Shown one piece after another: positions 27,407 to 35,612 of a stretch of DNA of 64,000 nt. The notes beneath the pieces are model-generated. The model was not told where the DNA came from and searched no databases. It saw only the letters and a list, made by a program, of their open reading frames with translations. How positions within the stretch are numbered: the stretch's first letter is position 1; the number at the start of each line of letters is the position of its first letter. The translations under genes and the position numbers were made by a program. Location: positions 5,333,501-5,397,500 of the forward strand of contig NZ_CP074380.1 in NCBI RefSeq assembly GCF_022695595.1. The letters are read 5' to 3'. The DNA comes from Streptomyces sp. MST-110588 (GTDB lineage: Bacteria; Actinomycetota; Actinomycetes; Streptomycetales; Streptomycetaceae).

Positions 27407-28655
27407 CCGCGCCGAACGGCTATGGAAACGGCCACGGCCATGGAAACGGCCACGGCCACAGCCATGGAAACGGCCAGGGCTATGGAAACGGCCACGGCCG
27501 AGGCGACGAGAGCGGCCACGGCCACACATACGGTCACGTACGCCCCGGTGCCGGCCCCGAGGGCGCAGAGAAACCCTCCGGCCCTTCCCGTACCTTCTTC
27601 GCCGCGGCCCACGTCGTGGCCGACCCGCTCGCCGACACCACCCCGAGGGCCCGGCGGCCGTCGACTGGGATGCCACCCTCGCCTTCCGCCGCCACTTGTG
27701 GTCGCACGGCCTGGGCGTGGCCGAGGCCATGGACACCGCGCAGCGCGGCACGGGCCTGGACTGGCCGGCCGCGGCGGAGCTGATCCGCCGGTCCGCCGCC
27801 GAGGCCCGGACGGCCGGCGGGCGCCTGGCCTGCGGGGTGGGTACGGACCAACTCCCCGCCCCCGGAGTCCCCTTGAAGCTCGCCGACGTCCGTGATGCCT
27901 ATGAGGAACAGCTCGCCCTCGTGGAGGACTCCGGCGCGCAGGCGGTCCTCATGGCCTCCCGGCAGCTCGCCGCGACCGCCACCGGCCCGGAGGACTACCA
28001 GGAGGTCTACGGCCATCTGCTGCGGCAGGCCGCCCGCCCGGTCATCCTGCACTGGCTCGGTCCCATGTTCGACCCGGCCCTGAACGGCTATTGGGGCAGT
28101 ACGGATCCGGACGAGGCCACCGGGACACTGCTGCGCATCATCACCGGCCACCGCGCCAAGGTGGACGGGGTGAAGATCTCCCTCCTCGACGCCGGGCGCG
28201 AGATCCGGCTCCGCCGCCGCCTCCCTGAAGGCGTGCGCTGCTACACGGGTGACGACCTCCACTACCCCGAGCTGATCGCGGGCGACGCCCACGGCTTCAG
28301 CCACGCGCTGCTGGGCGTCTTCGACCCGCTCGCACCCCTGGCGGCCGAGGCCGTACGCCGCCTGGACGCCGGGGACCCGGCCGGCTTCCACCAGGTGCTG
28401 GACCCGACCGTGGCGCTCGCCCGGCACCTCTTCCGGGCGCCGACCCGCTACTACAAGACCGGCGTGGTCCTCCTGGCGTGGCTCGCCGGTCACCAGTCGC
28501 ACTTCACCATGGTCGGCGGCCTCCAGTCGGCGCGTTCCCTGCCCCACCTGAGGAGGGCGTACGAACTCGCCGCCGGGCTCGGCCTGTTCCCCGACCCCGA
28601 CCTCGCCCGAGCCCGTATGGGAAAGCTGCTCGCGGTGTACGGAGCCGGGGCATGA
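27403..28655 (+). pseudogene. DUF993 (dihydrodipicolinate-synthase-like) aldolase family gene, frameshifted
   Basis: Translation starting at GTG 27403, overlapping the preceding stop, gives an N-terminus ending PSRTFFAAAHVVADPLADTTP; the rest of the DUF993 barrel (EGPAAVDWDATLAFRRHLW... to the stop at 28655) is in the next frame. One extra C in the run 27641-27644 restores a continuous protein of 417 aa. The barrel part is otherwise intact (VILHWLGPMFDPALNG, KISLLDAGRE, CYTGDDLHYPELIAGD). The first 45 residues form a His/Gly-rich repeat (NGHGHGNGHGHSHG-like), unlike the family and possibly metal-binding. The stop overlaps the next start (ATGA). Aldolase- or lyase-like activity is inferred from the fold. 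Real mutation or sequencing error is undecided. Confidence 0.8.
27415..27540 (+). repeat. GGAAACGGCCACGGC-type tandem repeat encoding a His/Gly tract
   Basis: Imperfect repeats of GGAAACGGCCACGGC and GGCCACGGCCA encode Gly-Asn-Gly-His units at the N-terminus of the DUF993 gene. Such repeats can change length by slippage. Confidence 0.75.
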
Positions 28656-29512
28656 CCGGTACGTACGCGCGTGAGGCAGCCCTGGCCCGCCTGAGCGTCA
28701 ATCAGCAGACCGTCCGCCAGTGGACGCTGCCGGAACTGGTCACGGGCTGCGCGAAGGCGGGCGTGCGCGGCGTGGGACTGTGGCGCGGGCCGGTCCAGGA
28801 GTACGGTACGGCCGCCGCCGCCCGGCTCGTACGCGACGCCGGACTGAGCGTCACCAGCCTGTGCCGGGGCGGCTTCCTGACCGCCGCCGACCCGGCGGGG
28901 CGGGCCGCGGCGCTGGAGAACAACCGGGCCGCCGTCGACGAGGCGGCGGCCCTGGGCACCGGCACGCTGGTCCTGGTCTGCGGGGGCCTGCCGCCCGGGG
29001 AGAAGGACCTGCGCGGAGCGCGCGAACGGGTCGCGGACGCGCTGGCCGAGCTGGTTCCCTACGCCGCCGAGCGGGGCGTGCGGCCCGCGATCGAACCGCT
29101 GCACCCCATGTACGCGGCGGACCGCTGTGTGGTCTCCACCCTCGCCCAGGCCCTGGACCTCGCCGAGCGGTTCCCCGCCGACCGTATGGGTGTGGTGGTG
29201 GACACCTATCACCTGTGGTGGGACGACTCGGTCGCCGCCCAGATCGCCCGCGCGGGGGCGACGGGCCGGATCGCGGCCTTCCAGCTCGCGGATTGGGTCA
29301 CCCCGCTGCCCGAAGGGGTTCTGCTGGGGCGTGGCCAGCTCGGGGACGGGTCGGTGGACCTGCGCTGGTTCCGGGAGCGAACCGACGCGGCCGGTTACAC
29401 CGGTCCCATTGAGGTGGAGATCTTCAACCCGGCACTGTGGGAACGGGACGGAACCGACGTTCTGGAGGAAACCATCGAGCGGTTCGCCGCCCACGTCCTG
29501 CACAACAGGTAA
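28652..29512 (+). CDS. Sugar phosphate isomerase/epimerase (TIM barrel)
   Basis: A 286-aa protein whose ATG overlaps the DUF993 stop (ATGA). Xylose-isomerase-like barrel with likely metal ligands in PAIEPLHPMY, VVVDTYHLWWDD, and the C-terminal IEVEIFNPALW. It is only distantly similar to the isomerase at 24146, so the locus carries two barrel isomerases on opposite strands. With the dehydrogenase and DUF993 protein it forms a three-gene operon ending at a strong hairpin (29631-29662). Likely isomerises or epimerises the oxidised intermediate made by the dehydrogenase. Confidence 0.9.
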   Translation: MTGTYAREAALARLSVNQQTVRQWTLPELVTGCAKAGVRGVGLWRGPVQEYGTAAAARLVRDAGLSVTSLCRGGFLTAADPAGRAAALENNRAAVDEAAALGTGTLVLVCGGLPPGEKDLRGARERVADALAELVPYAAERGVRPAIEPLHPMYAADRCVVSTLAQALDLAERFPADRMGVVVDTYHLWWDDSVAAQIARAGATGRIAAFQLADWVTPLPEGVLLGRGQLGDGSVDLRWFRERTDAAGYTGPIEVEIFNPALWERDGTDVLEETIERFAAHVLHNR

Positions 29513-29630
29513 CGAAGAAATAACTCACCGAATTGCTGCAACCGTTCTCCGCCCGGAGGGGTCGTATATGTCATCAGGCCCCAAGGGGGAGGAATCCGGG
29601 GGATTCGGGGGGGCTGATTTGGAGGGGGAC

Positions 29631-29662
29631 CGAGGGGCCCGGTCGATGGACCGGGCCCCTCG
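29631..29662 (+). terminator. Strong hairpin terminator
   Basis: A perfect 14-bp GC-rich stem (CGAGGGGCCCGGTC pairing with GACCGGGCCCCTCG) around the loop GATG, followed by CAGCTTTCC. It ends the dehydrogenase-DUF993-isomerase operon about 120 bp past its last stop. Confidence 0.85.
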
Positions 29663-29700
29663 CAGCTTTCCCGGGCCGCCCGGCCCGGCTCCGTCCGCAG

Positions 29701-29732
29701 TTGTCCACAGCCCGGTTTCCCGCCTGTCCACA
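29701..29732 (+). promoter_or_regulatory. Two DnaA boxes upstream of the RecD2-type helicase gene
   Basis: TTGTCCACA (29701-29709), the high-affinity Streptomyces DnaA box, and CTGTCCACA (29724-29732) lie in the same orientation 23 bp apart, about 40-70 bp before the helicase start. They suggest control of this gene by DnaA. Confidence 0.6.
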
Positions 29733-29772
29733 GCCCCGGCGCGATGTCGGACCCTGGCGGTACCGTCGGCTC

Positions 29773-31983
29773 ATGTTCACACCAGCCGTGGTCGAAGGGG
29801 TTCTGGAGCGGATCACCTATGCCAATGAGGAGAGCGGCTACACGGTCGCCCGGGTGGACACCGGCCGTGGCGCGGGCGAACTCCTCACGGTCGTGGGATC
29901 GCTGCTCGGCGCGCAGCCGGGGGAGTCGCTGCGCATGGAGGGCCGCTGGGGCTCCCATCCCCAGTACGGGCGGCAGTTCACGGTCGAGAACTACACCACG
30001 GTCCTGCCCGCCACCATCCAGGGCATCCGCCGCTATCTCGGGTCCGGCCTGATCAAGGGCATCGGCCCGAGGATCGCCGACCGCATCACCGAACACTTCG
30101 GCACGGACACCCTGGACATCATCGAGCAGCAGCCGGAGCGCCTGATCGAGGTACCCGGCCTCGGCCCCAAGCGTACGAAGATGATCGGCGCGGCCTGGGA
30201 GGAGCAGAAGGCCATCAAGGAGGTCATGGTCTTCCTCCAGGGCGTCGGGGTCTCGACCTCCATCGCGGTACGCATCTACAAGAAGTACGGCGACGCCTCG
30301 ATCTCCGTCGTGAAGAACCAGCCCTACCGGCTGGCCGCCGACGTGTGGGGCATCGGCTTCCTGACCGCCGACCGCATCGCCCAGGCCGTCGGCATCCCGC
30401 ACGACAGCCCCGACCGCGCCAAGGCGGGCCTGCAGTACGCCCTGTCGCAGTCCACCGACCAGGGCCACTGCTTCCTGCCGCAGGAGCAGTTGATCTCCGA
30501 CGCCGTCAAGCTGCTCCAGGTCGACACCGGCCTGGTCATCGACTGCCTGGCCGAGCTGGCGGAGGATCCGGAAGGGGTGGTCCGCGAGACCGTTCCGGCG
30601 GCGGACGGCGGCGACCCGGTCACCGCCGTGTATCTGGTCCCCTTCCACCGTGCCGAGCTGTCCCTGGCGAGCCAGCTCAAGCGGCTGCTGCGGACGGACG
30701 AGGACCGGCTGCCCTCCTTCCGGTCGGTCGCCTGGGACAAGGCGCTGGCGTGGCTGGCGGACCGTACGGGCGCCGAGCTGGCCCCCGAACAGCAGGCGGC
30801 GGTGAAGCTGGCGCTCACCGAGAAGGTCGCGGTGCTCACCGGCGGGCCGGGCTGCGGCAAGTCCTTCACCGTGCGCTCCGTGGTGGAGCTGGCCCGCGCC
30901 AAGAAGGCGAAGGTGGTGCTCGCCGCGCCCACGGGCCGGGCCGCCAAGCGCCTCTCGGAGCTGACCGGGGCCGAGGCGTCCACCGTCCACCGGCTGCTGG
31001 AGCTCAAGCCGGGCGGCGACGCGGCTTACGACAAGGACCGGCCGCTGGACGCCGACCTGGTGGTGGTCGACGAGGCGTCCATGCTGGACCTGCTGCTCGC
31101 CAACAAGCTCGTCAAGGCCGTGCCGCCCGGCGCCCACCTCCTGCTGGTGGGGGACGTGGACCAGCTCCCCTCCGTGGGAGCCGGCGAGGTGCTGCGCGAC
31201 CTGCTCGCGCCGGGCGGCCCGGTCCCCGCCGTACGGCTGACCCGGATCTTCCGGCAGGCCCAGCAGTCCGGGGTCGTCACCAACGCCCACCGCATCAACT
31301 CAGGTGTGCCGCCGATCACTTCCGGGCTGCCGGACTTCTTCCTCTTCCCCGAGGAGGACACCGAGGAGGCCGGGCGGCTCACGGTGGACGTGGCCGCCCG
31401 CCGTATCCCGGCGAGGTTCGGCCTGGACCCGCGCCGTGACGTCCAGGTGCTGGCGCCCATGCACCGCGGCCCGGCCGGCGCGGGCACGCTGAACGGGCTG
31501 CTCCAGGAGGCCGTCACCCCGCCCCGCCCCGGCCTGGCCGAGCGCCGCTTCGGCGGCCGGGTCTTCCGTGTCGGCGACAAGGTCACCCAGATCCGCAACA
31601 ACTACGAGAAGGGCCGCAACGGCGTCTTCAACGGCACGGTCGGGGTGGTCACCGCCCTCGACCCGGACGAGCAGCGGCTGACGGTGCTCACGGACGAGGA
31701 CGAGGAGGTTCCGTACGACTTCGACGAGCTGGACGAGCTGGCGCACGCCTACGCCGTGACCATCCACAGGTCCCAGGGCAGCGAGTATCCGGCCGTGGTG
31801 ATTCCGGTCACCACCGGCGCCTGGATGATGTTGCAGCGCAATCTGCTTTATACGGCTGTTACCCGGGCAAAACGACTGGTGGTGCTGGTCGGCTCCCGCA
31901 AAGCCCTGGGCCAGGCTGTACGCACCGTGTCCGCCGGGCGGCGGTGCACCGCACTCGATCACCGGCTGGGGGGTGCGATGTGA
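29773..31983 (+). CDS. RecD2-type SF1B DNA helicase
   Basis: A 736-aa helicase. The N-terminal OB-like region (VEGVLERITYANEESGYTVARV) and tandem helix-hairpin-helix repeats (KGIGPRIADRI, VPGLGPKRTKMI) are typical of RecD2, which works without RecBC. The ATPase core has Walker A GGPGCGKS (Lys363), DEAS (Walker B), GDVDQLPSVGAG (motif III), and C-terminal VTIHRSQGSEYPAV and YTAVTRAK motifs. It unwinds DNA 5' to 3' in repair or replication-linked processing. The ATG at 29773 has no clear ribosome binding site. The pairing with citrate synthase just downstream is, as I recall, also seen in S. coelicolor. Confidence 0.95.
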   Translation: MFTPAVVEGVLERITYANEESGYTVARVDTGRGAGELLTVVGSLLGAQPGESLRMEGRWGSHPQYGRQFTVENYTTVLPATIQGIRRYLGSGLIKGIGPRIADRITEHFGTDTLDIIEQQPERLIEVPGLGPKRTKMIGAAWEEQKAIKEVMVFLQGVGVSTSIAVRIYKKYGDASISVVKNQPYRLAADVWGIGFLTADRIAQAVGIPHDSPDRAKAGLQYALSQSTDQGHCFLPQEQLISDAVKLLQVDTGLVIDCLAELAEDPEGVVRETVPAADGGDPVTAVYLVPFHRAELSLASQLKRLLRTDEDRLPSFRSVAWDKALAWLADRTGAELAPEQQAAVKLALTEKVAVLTGGPGCGKSFTVRSVVELARAKKAKVVLAAPTGRAAKRLSELTGAEASTVHRLLELKPGGDAAYDKDRPLDADLVVVDEASMLDLLLANKLVKAVPPGAHLLLVGDVDQLPSVGAGEVLRDLLAPGGPVPAVRLTRIFRQAQQSGVVTNAHRINSGVPPITSGLPDFFLFPEEDTEEAGRLTVDVAARRIPARFGLDPRRDVQVLAPMHRGPAGAGTLNGLLQEAVTPPRPGLAERRFGGRVFRVGDKVTQIRNNYEKGRNGVFNGTVGVVTALDPDEQRLTVLTDEDEEVPYDFDELDELAHAYAVTIHRSQGSEYPAVVIPVTTGAWMMLQRNLLYTAVTRAKRLVVLVGSRKALGQAVRTVSAGRRCTALDHRLGGAM

Positions 31984-32068
31984 TGTGCGGGGGAACCTGC
32001 GATGTGATGTCAGCCCTTCGTGTCAGCACTTCCCCAATCGGGGCGAAGGGGAGCAGGATGGGCACTTC

Positions 32069-32100
32069 GGCGGCACTGAGTGCCGCCATAGGGCCCTATG
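32069..32100. promoter_or_regulatory. Two abutting palindromes upstream of citrate synthase
   Basis: GGCGGCACTGAGTGCCGCC (32069-32087, 9-bp arms) directly joins CATAGGGCCCTATG (32087-32100, perfect). They lie about 100 bp before the citrate synthase start and could be an operator pair or a terminator for the helicase gene. Confidence 0.5.
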
Positions 32101-32194
32101 GCCGACCCCGAGTGCACACGCAAGGGCCAAATGGGGGAAGGTATAGGCAGTCAGGGCACCTCGAAGAAGAGGCACAACGTCGGTGAGGGATGAC

Positions 32195-33484
32195 GTGAGC
32201 GACAACTCTGTAGTACTGCGTTACGGGGACGGCGAATACAGCTACCCGGTCGTCGACAGCAGTGTCGGCGACAAGGGCTTCGACATCTCGAAGCTGCGCG
32301 CCCAGACCGGTCTGGTGACCCTGGATTCCGGTTACGGCAACACCGCCGCGTACAAATCCGCGATCACCTATCTCGACGGTGAGAACGGGATCCTCCGCTA
32401 CCGCGGCTACCCGATCGAGCAGCTCGCGGAGCGCAGCACCTTCGTCGAGACCGCGTATCTGCTCATCAACGGTGAGCTGCCCACCGTCGACCAGTTGGCG
32501 GCCTTCAAGCAGGACATCACCTACCACACCCTGCTGCACGAGGACGTCAAGCGGTTCTACGACGGCTTCCCGCGCGACGCCCACCCGATGGCGATGCTGT
32601 CCTCCGTGGTCAGCGCGCTGTCGACGTTCTACCAGGACAGCCACAACCCGTTCGACGAGCACCAGCGCCACATCTCCACGATCCGGCTGCTGGCCAAGCT
32701 CCCGACGATCGCGGCGTACGCCTACAAGAAGTCGGTCGGCCACCCGGTCGTCTACCCGAGCAACGACCTCGGTTACGTCGAGAACTTCCTGCGGATGACC
32801 TTCTCGGTGCCCGCGGCCGAATACGAGCTCGACCCGGTCGTGGTCAGCGCGCTGGACAAGCTGCTGATCCTGCACGCGGACCACGAGCAGAACTGCTCGA
32901 CCTCCACCGTGCGCCTGGTCGGCTCCTCGCAGGCGAACCTGTTCGCCTCGATCTCGGCCGGCATCAACGCGCTGTGGGGTCCCCTGCACGGCGGTGCCAA
33001 CCAGTCCGTGCTGGAGATGCTGGAGGGCATCCAGCGTGACGGCGGCGACGTCGACTCCTTCATCCGCAAGGTGAAGAACAAGGAAGACGGCGTGAAGCTC
33101 ATGGGCTTCGGGCACCGCGTCTACAAGAATTTCGACCCCCGGGCGAAGATCATCAAGGCGGCGGCGCACGACGTCCTCTCCGCGCTCGGCAAGTCCGACG
33201 AGCTGCTGGACATCGCCCTGCGGCTGGAGGAGCACGCGCTCTCCGACGACTACTTCGTCGAGCGCAAGCTCTACCCGAACGTCGACTTCTACACCGGCCT
33301 GATCTACCGGGCCATGGGCTTCCCGACCGAGATGTTCACCGTGCTCTTCGCGCTCGGCCGGCTCCCCGGCTGGATCGCCCAGTGGCACGAGATGATCAAG
33401 GAGCCGGGTTCCCGCATCGGCCGCCCGCGCCAGATCTACACCGGGGTCGTCGAGCGCGACTTCGTGCCGGTCCAGGAGCGCTGA
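32195..33484 (+). CDS. gltA: Citrate synthase
   Basis: Condenses acetyl-CoA and oxaloacetate, the entry step of the TCA cycle. The product is 429 aa, the usual length for the type II (hexameric-like) bacterial enzyme. Catalytic residues are His265 (GPLHGGAN), His307 (GFGHRVYK) and Asp364 (NVDFYTG). The GTG at 32195 follows GAGGGA; an upstream GTG at 32183 is also in frame but lacks a site. In Streptomyces the gene is also called citA. Monocistronic, with hairpins after it. Confidence 0.97.
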   Translation: MSDNSVVLRYGDGEYSYPVVDSSVGDKGFDISKLRAQTGLVTLDSGYGNTAAYKSAITYLDGENGILRYRGYPIEQLAERSTFVETAYLLINGELPTVDQLAAFKQDITYHTLLHEDVKRFYDGFPRDAHPMAMLSSVVSALSTFYQDSHNPFDEHQRHISTIRLLAKLPTIAAYAYKKSVGHPVVYPSNDLGYVENFLRMTFSVPAAEYELDPVVVSALDKLLILHADHEQNCSTSTVRLVGSSQANLFASISAGINALWGPLHGGANQSVLEMLEGIQRDGGDVDSFIRKVKNKEDGVKLMGFGHRVYKNFDPRAKIIKAAAHDVLSALGKSDELLDIALRLEEHALSDDYFVERKLYPNVDFYTGLIYRAMGFPTEMFTVLFALGRLPGWIAQWHEMIKEPGSRIGRPRQIYTGVVERDFVPVQER

Positions 33485-33588
33485 GCCGCCGGCCCGGCGT
33501 CTGTACGACCGCGACCGCGGCTGCGTGAGGAAGCGTGGCCGTGCAGGGAATCGCGGCTGCGTACGGAATGCGGAAAGCGGAATACGGA

Positions 33589-33637
33589 AAGCGCCCCGCC
33601 TCCAGATCCCCCCACGGGTCCGGAGAGCGGGGCGCTT
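33589..33637 (+). terminator. Hairpin after citrate synthase
   Basis: AAGCGCCCCGC (33589-33599) pairs perfectly with GCGGGGCGCTT (33627-33637), followed by CCCTTCTCCC. Probably ends the citrate synthase transcript. Confidence 0.6.
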
Positions 33638-33920
33638 CCCTTCTCCCGGGTCGGATTCCCCCCACGGGATCCGTCCGGGCGTCTGGGTGAGCCCTGCCGC
33701 GATCTGCCGGGACGCGCACGTACGGGAGGGCCGCTCAAGCTCCCCGGGCACGTCGCCCCGGCCACGCGGTAGCCGGGCGAGGTCCCCCAAGACCAGCCTG
33801 GCCGTCGCGGTACGGGCCCGCCGGGGCACCCGCACCGCACGGTTAGACTCACGACCCCCTTTGATGGTTACGTTCGAATGAATGTGATCTGCGTCTCTTG
33901 CCATATGGGGGCGAAAGTGG

Positions 33921-33954
33921 TCAAGGGCCTCGATCTGGAGATCAAGGCCCTTGA
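33921..33954 (-). terminator. Long hairpin downstream of the copper chaperone gene
   Basis: TCAAGGGCCTCGATCT (33921-33936) pairs with AGATCAAGGCCCTTGA (33939-33954), 15 of 16 pairs matching. It lies 140 bp past the chaperone stop in the convergent gap and may work in both directions. Confidence 0.65.
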
Positions 33955-34095
33955 GTATGGGTGTTGTGTCACTTGTGAGAGTTTTGTGGAAGTCGACTGC
34001 CGCTACAGGTTCTTCGCGCGGCGTACAACCGAAGCTTCCCTCTCCGGTGACTCCGGTGACTCCGGTGTTTCCGGAGGCTCGGGATTTCCGGCGGC

Positions 34096-34401
34096 TCAGG
34101 CCGCCTGGCCCGCCAGCTCGTACCCCGCCTCGTCGACGGCGGCGCGCACGGCCTCCTCGTCGAGCGGAGCGGCGGAGACGACGGTCACCAGCCCGGTGGT
34201 GGCCTCCGCCTTCACCGAGCGGACACCGGGGATCTCCGAGATCTCGGAGGAGACGGCCCCCTCGCAGTGACCGCAGGTCATCCCGCTCACCTTGTAGGTG
34301 GTGGTCACCTCGTTCGCCTGGACCTCGCCCGCCTGGGCCTCGGCGGCGGAACCGGAGTGGCAGGAGCCCTCGGGGGTGCAGCAGGAGCTGTTCTCGGTCA
34401 T
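34096..34401 (-). CDS. CopZ-type copper chaperone (HMA domain) with Cys-rich N-terminus
   Basis: A 101-aa cytoplasmic metal-binding protein. The HMA domain (about residues 33-100) has GMTCGHC (Cys43, Cys46) and the usual ferredoxin-like pattern. Ahead of it sits a 30-residue extension with Cys7, Cys8, Cys14 and His15, which could bind extra copper. The ATG at 34401 follows GAGGAGA; the frame is open upstream but that would cross the promoter. A CsoR operator lies about 130 bp upstream, so induction by copper is likely. No P-type ATPase gene is next to it. Confidence 0.92.
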   Translation of the reverse strand: MTENSSCCTPEGSCHSGSAAEAQAGEVQANEVTTTYKVSGMTCGHCEGAVSSEISEIPGVRSVKAEATTGLVTVVSAAPLDEEAVRAAVDEAGYELAGQAA

Positions 34402-34528
34402 GGGATTCTCGATTCTCCTCGTGGTGGCTGGTTGTCGCCCGGGTGCCGGGTGCCGGGTGTCGGGTGTCGTGCGCACCCGTCGGAGGGTGCGGGACCCCGG
34501 GACTCCCGGTGCCCTCCGATGACCACCA

Positions 34529-34553
34529 CTCTATACCCCCCTGGGGTATAGAG
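34529..34553. promoter_or_regulatory. CsoR-type copper-responsive operator
   Basis: The core ATACCCCCCTGGGGTAT (34533-34549) matches the Streptomyces CsoR consensus (TACCCC-N2/3-GGGGTA) and is extended by CTCT/AGAG to a 25-bp palindrome. It lies between the copper chaperone gene and the DedA gene. Confidence 0.85.
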
Positions 34554-34664
34554 CCACGCTCGGCTCCCCTTTCCGCCCACCCCGGTCGTACGCGTTGCCG
34601 ACCGGCGCCCGGCGCGTCAGCCTGGGAGATGTGAGCTCGGGGGAGGAACGAGGAGGCGAGAGCC

Positions 34665-35612
34665 GTGCACCTGCTCTCCCTGTACGGACTGCTGGCGCTC
34701 ACCACCGCGCCACCGCTGGTACCCAACTCCGCCCTGCTCGTCACCGCCGGGGTCCTGGCGTCCCAAGGAGGTCTGCACCTGGCGCTGGTCCTGGTGATCG
34801 TCACGGGCAGCGCGGTACTGGGTGACCTGCTGATGCACCTGGCCGCACGGCGCTTCGGCGGCCCCGTACGGAGCTGGCTGCTGCGCCGTACGAAGTGGCG
34901 GGCCCCGCTGGAGTGGGCCTCGCTGCGGATCCAGCGGCATGGCGTGCCGTTCGTGGTCGCGGTCCGCTTCCTGCCCAGCGGGCGCATCCTCGGCGCGCTG
35001 GCGTCCGGGGTGGTGCGCTACCCGGTGCGCCGGTACGTACTCGGCGCGCTGATCGCCGAGGCGGTGTGGGCCACGTACTCGGTGGGGCTGGGCTACCTCG
35101 GCAGCATGGCGGCGGGCAATACGCTCCACGCCGCCGGCATCGGTCTGGGCGTCTCCCTCGCGGTCGCCGCGCTGAGCAGCCTCGCGCAGTGGACGGCGCG
35201 CCACCGCGCGGCACACCGGGCCGCGACGCCGCACGCTCCGGACGCACCGCACGCTCCGGACGCACCGCACGCTCCGGACACGCCGCACGCTCCGGACACG
35301 CCGCACGGCTCCCGTGCCCACCCGGCCCTCAGCCCGCCTGCCCCTCAGCCGCGTACGTCAGCAGCCCAGCCACGTACGCCGGGGGTTTCCCCGCCCGCAC
35401 CGGAGGCCCACCCGGACGCGCCGACGGTTCACCCGCGCACGTCGGCGATCGTGACCGGCTCACCCGTCCGGCGCGAACGGTCGCACGCCTCCGCCACGTA
35501 CAGGGCTTCCAGCGCCTCGGCCGGTGAGCACGGGCTCTGCGCCCGGCCCGCCGCGACCTCGGTGAAGGCGGTCAGCTCGGCGACGTACGCGTCGTGGAAC
35601 CGCTCCATGTAG
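34665..35612 (+). CDS. DedA/VTT-domain membrane protein with long repetitive tail
   Basis: A 315-aa reading frame from GTG 34665 (AGGAGG at good spacing). Residues 1-180 form a VTT/DedA domain with several helices and the conserved AVRFLPSGRILGALASGV motif; such proteins are linked to lipid flipping and envelope homeostasis. From about residue 187 a Pro/Ala-rich tail begins with four 18-bp repeats (HAPDAP units). The last 60 codons run antisense to the 3' end of the convergent oxidoreductase gene, so the two genes overlap by 184 bp. The domain is secure; the true C-terminus is doubtful, as a lost stop or small indel could have extended it. Confidence 0.8.
   Translation: MHLLSLYGLLALTTAPPLVPNSALLVTAGVLASQGGLHLALVLVIVTGSAVLGDLLMHLAARRFGGPVRSWLLRRTKWRAPLEWASLRIQRHGVPFVVAVRFLPSGRILGALASGVVRYPVRRYVLGALIAEAVWATYSVGLGYLGSMAAGNTLHAAGIGLGVSLAVAALSSLAQWTARHRAAHRAATPHAPDAPHAPDAPHAPDTPHAPDTPHGSRAHPALSPPAPQPRTSAAQPRTPGVSPPAPEAHPDAPTVHPRTSAIVTGSPVRRERSHASATYRASSASAGEHGLCARPAATSVKAVSSATYASWNRSM
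35231..35302 (+). repeat. 18-bp tandem repeat in the DedA gene tail
   Basis: Four copies of an 18-mer resembling GCACGCTCCGGACGCACC, encoding His-Ala-Pro-Asp-Ala/Thr-Pro. In-frame slippage would change the tail in six-residue steps. Confidence 0.85.

Larger units (their letters stand above)
33485..34095. other. 611-bp gap between citrate synthase and the copper chaperone gene
   Basis: Convergent 3' region. It holds two hairpins (listed separately) and short direct repeats such as CGGAAAGCGGAATACGGAAAG (near 33570-33590). A short open frame near 33878 on the + strand has no ribosome binding site; I do not believe it. Confidence 0.5.

Noticed and set aside
33878..34270. Plus-strand frame of 130 codons starting MNVICVSCHMG
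   Set aside because: It runs through a terminator-like hairpin and antisense to the copper chaperone; no ribosome binding site. The Cys content comes from the antisense sequence.
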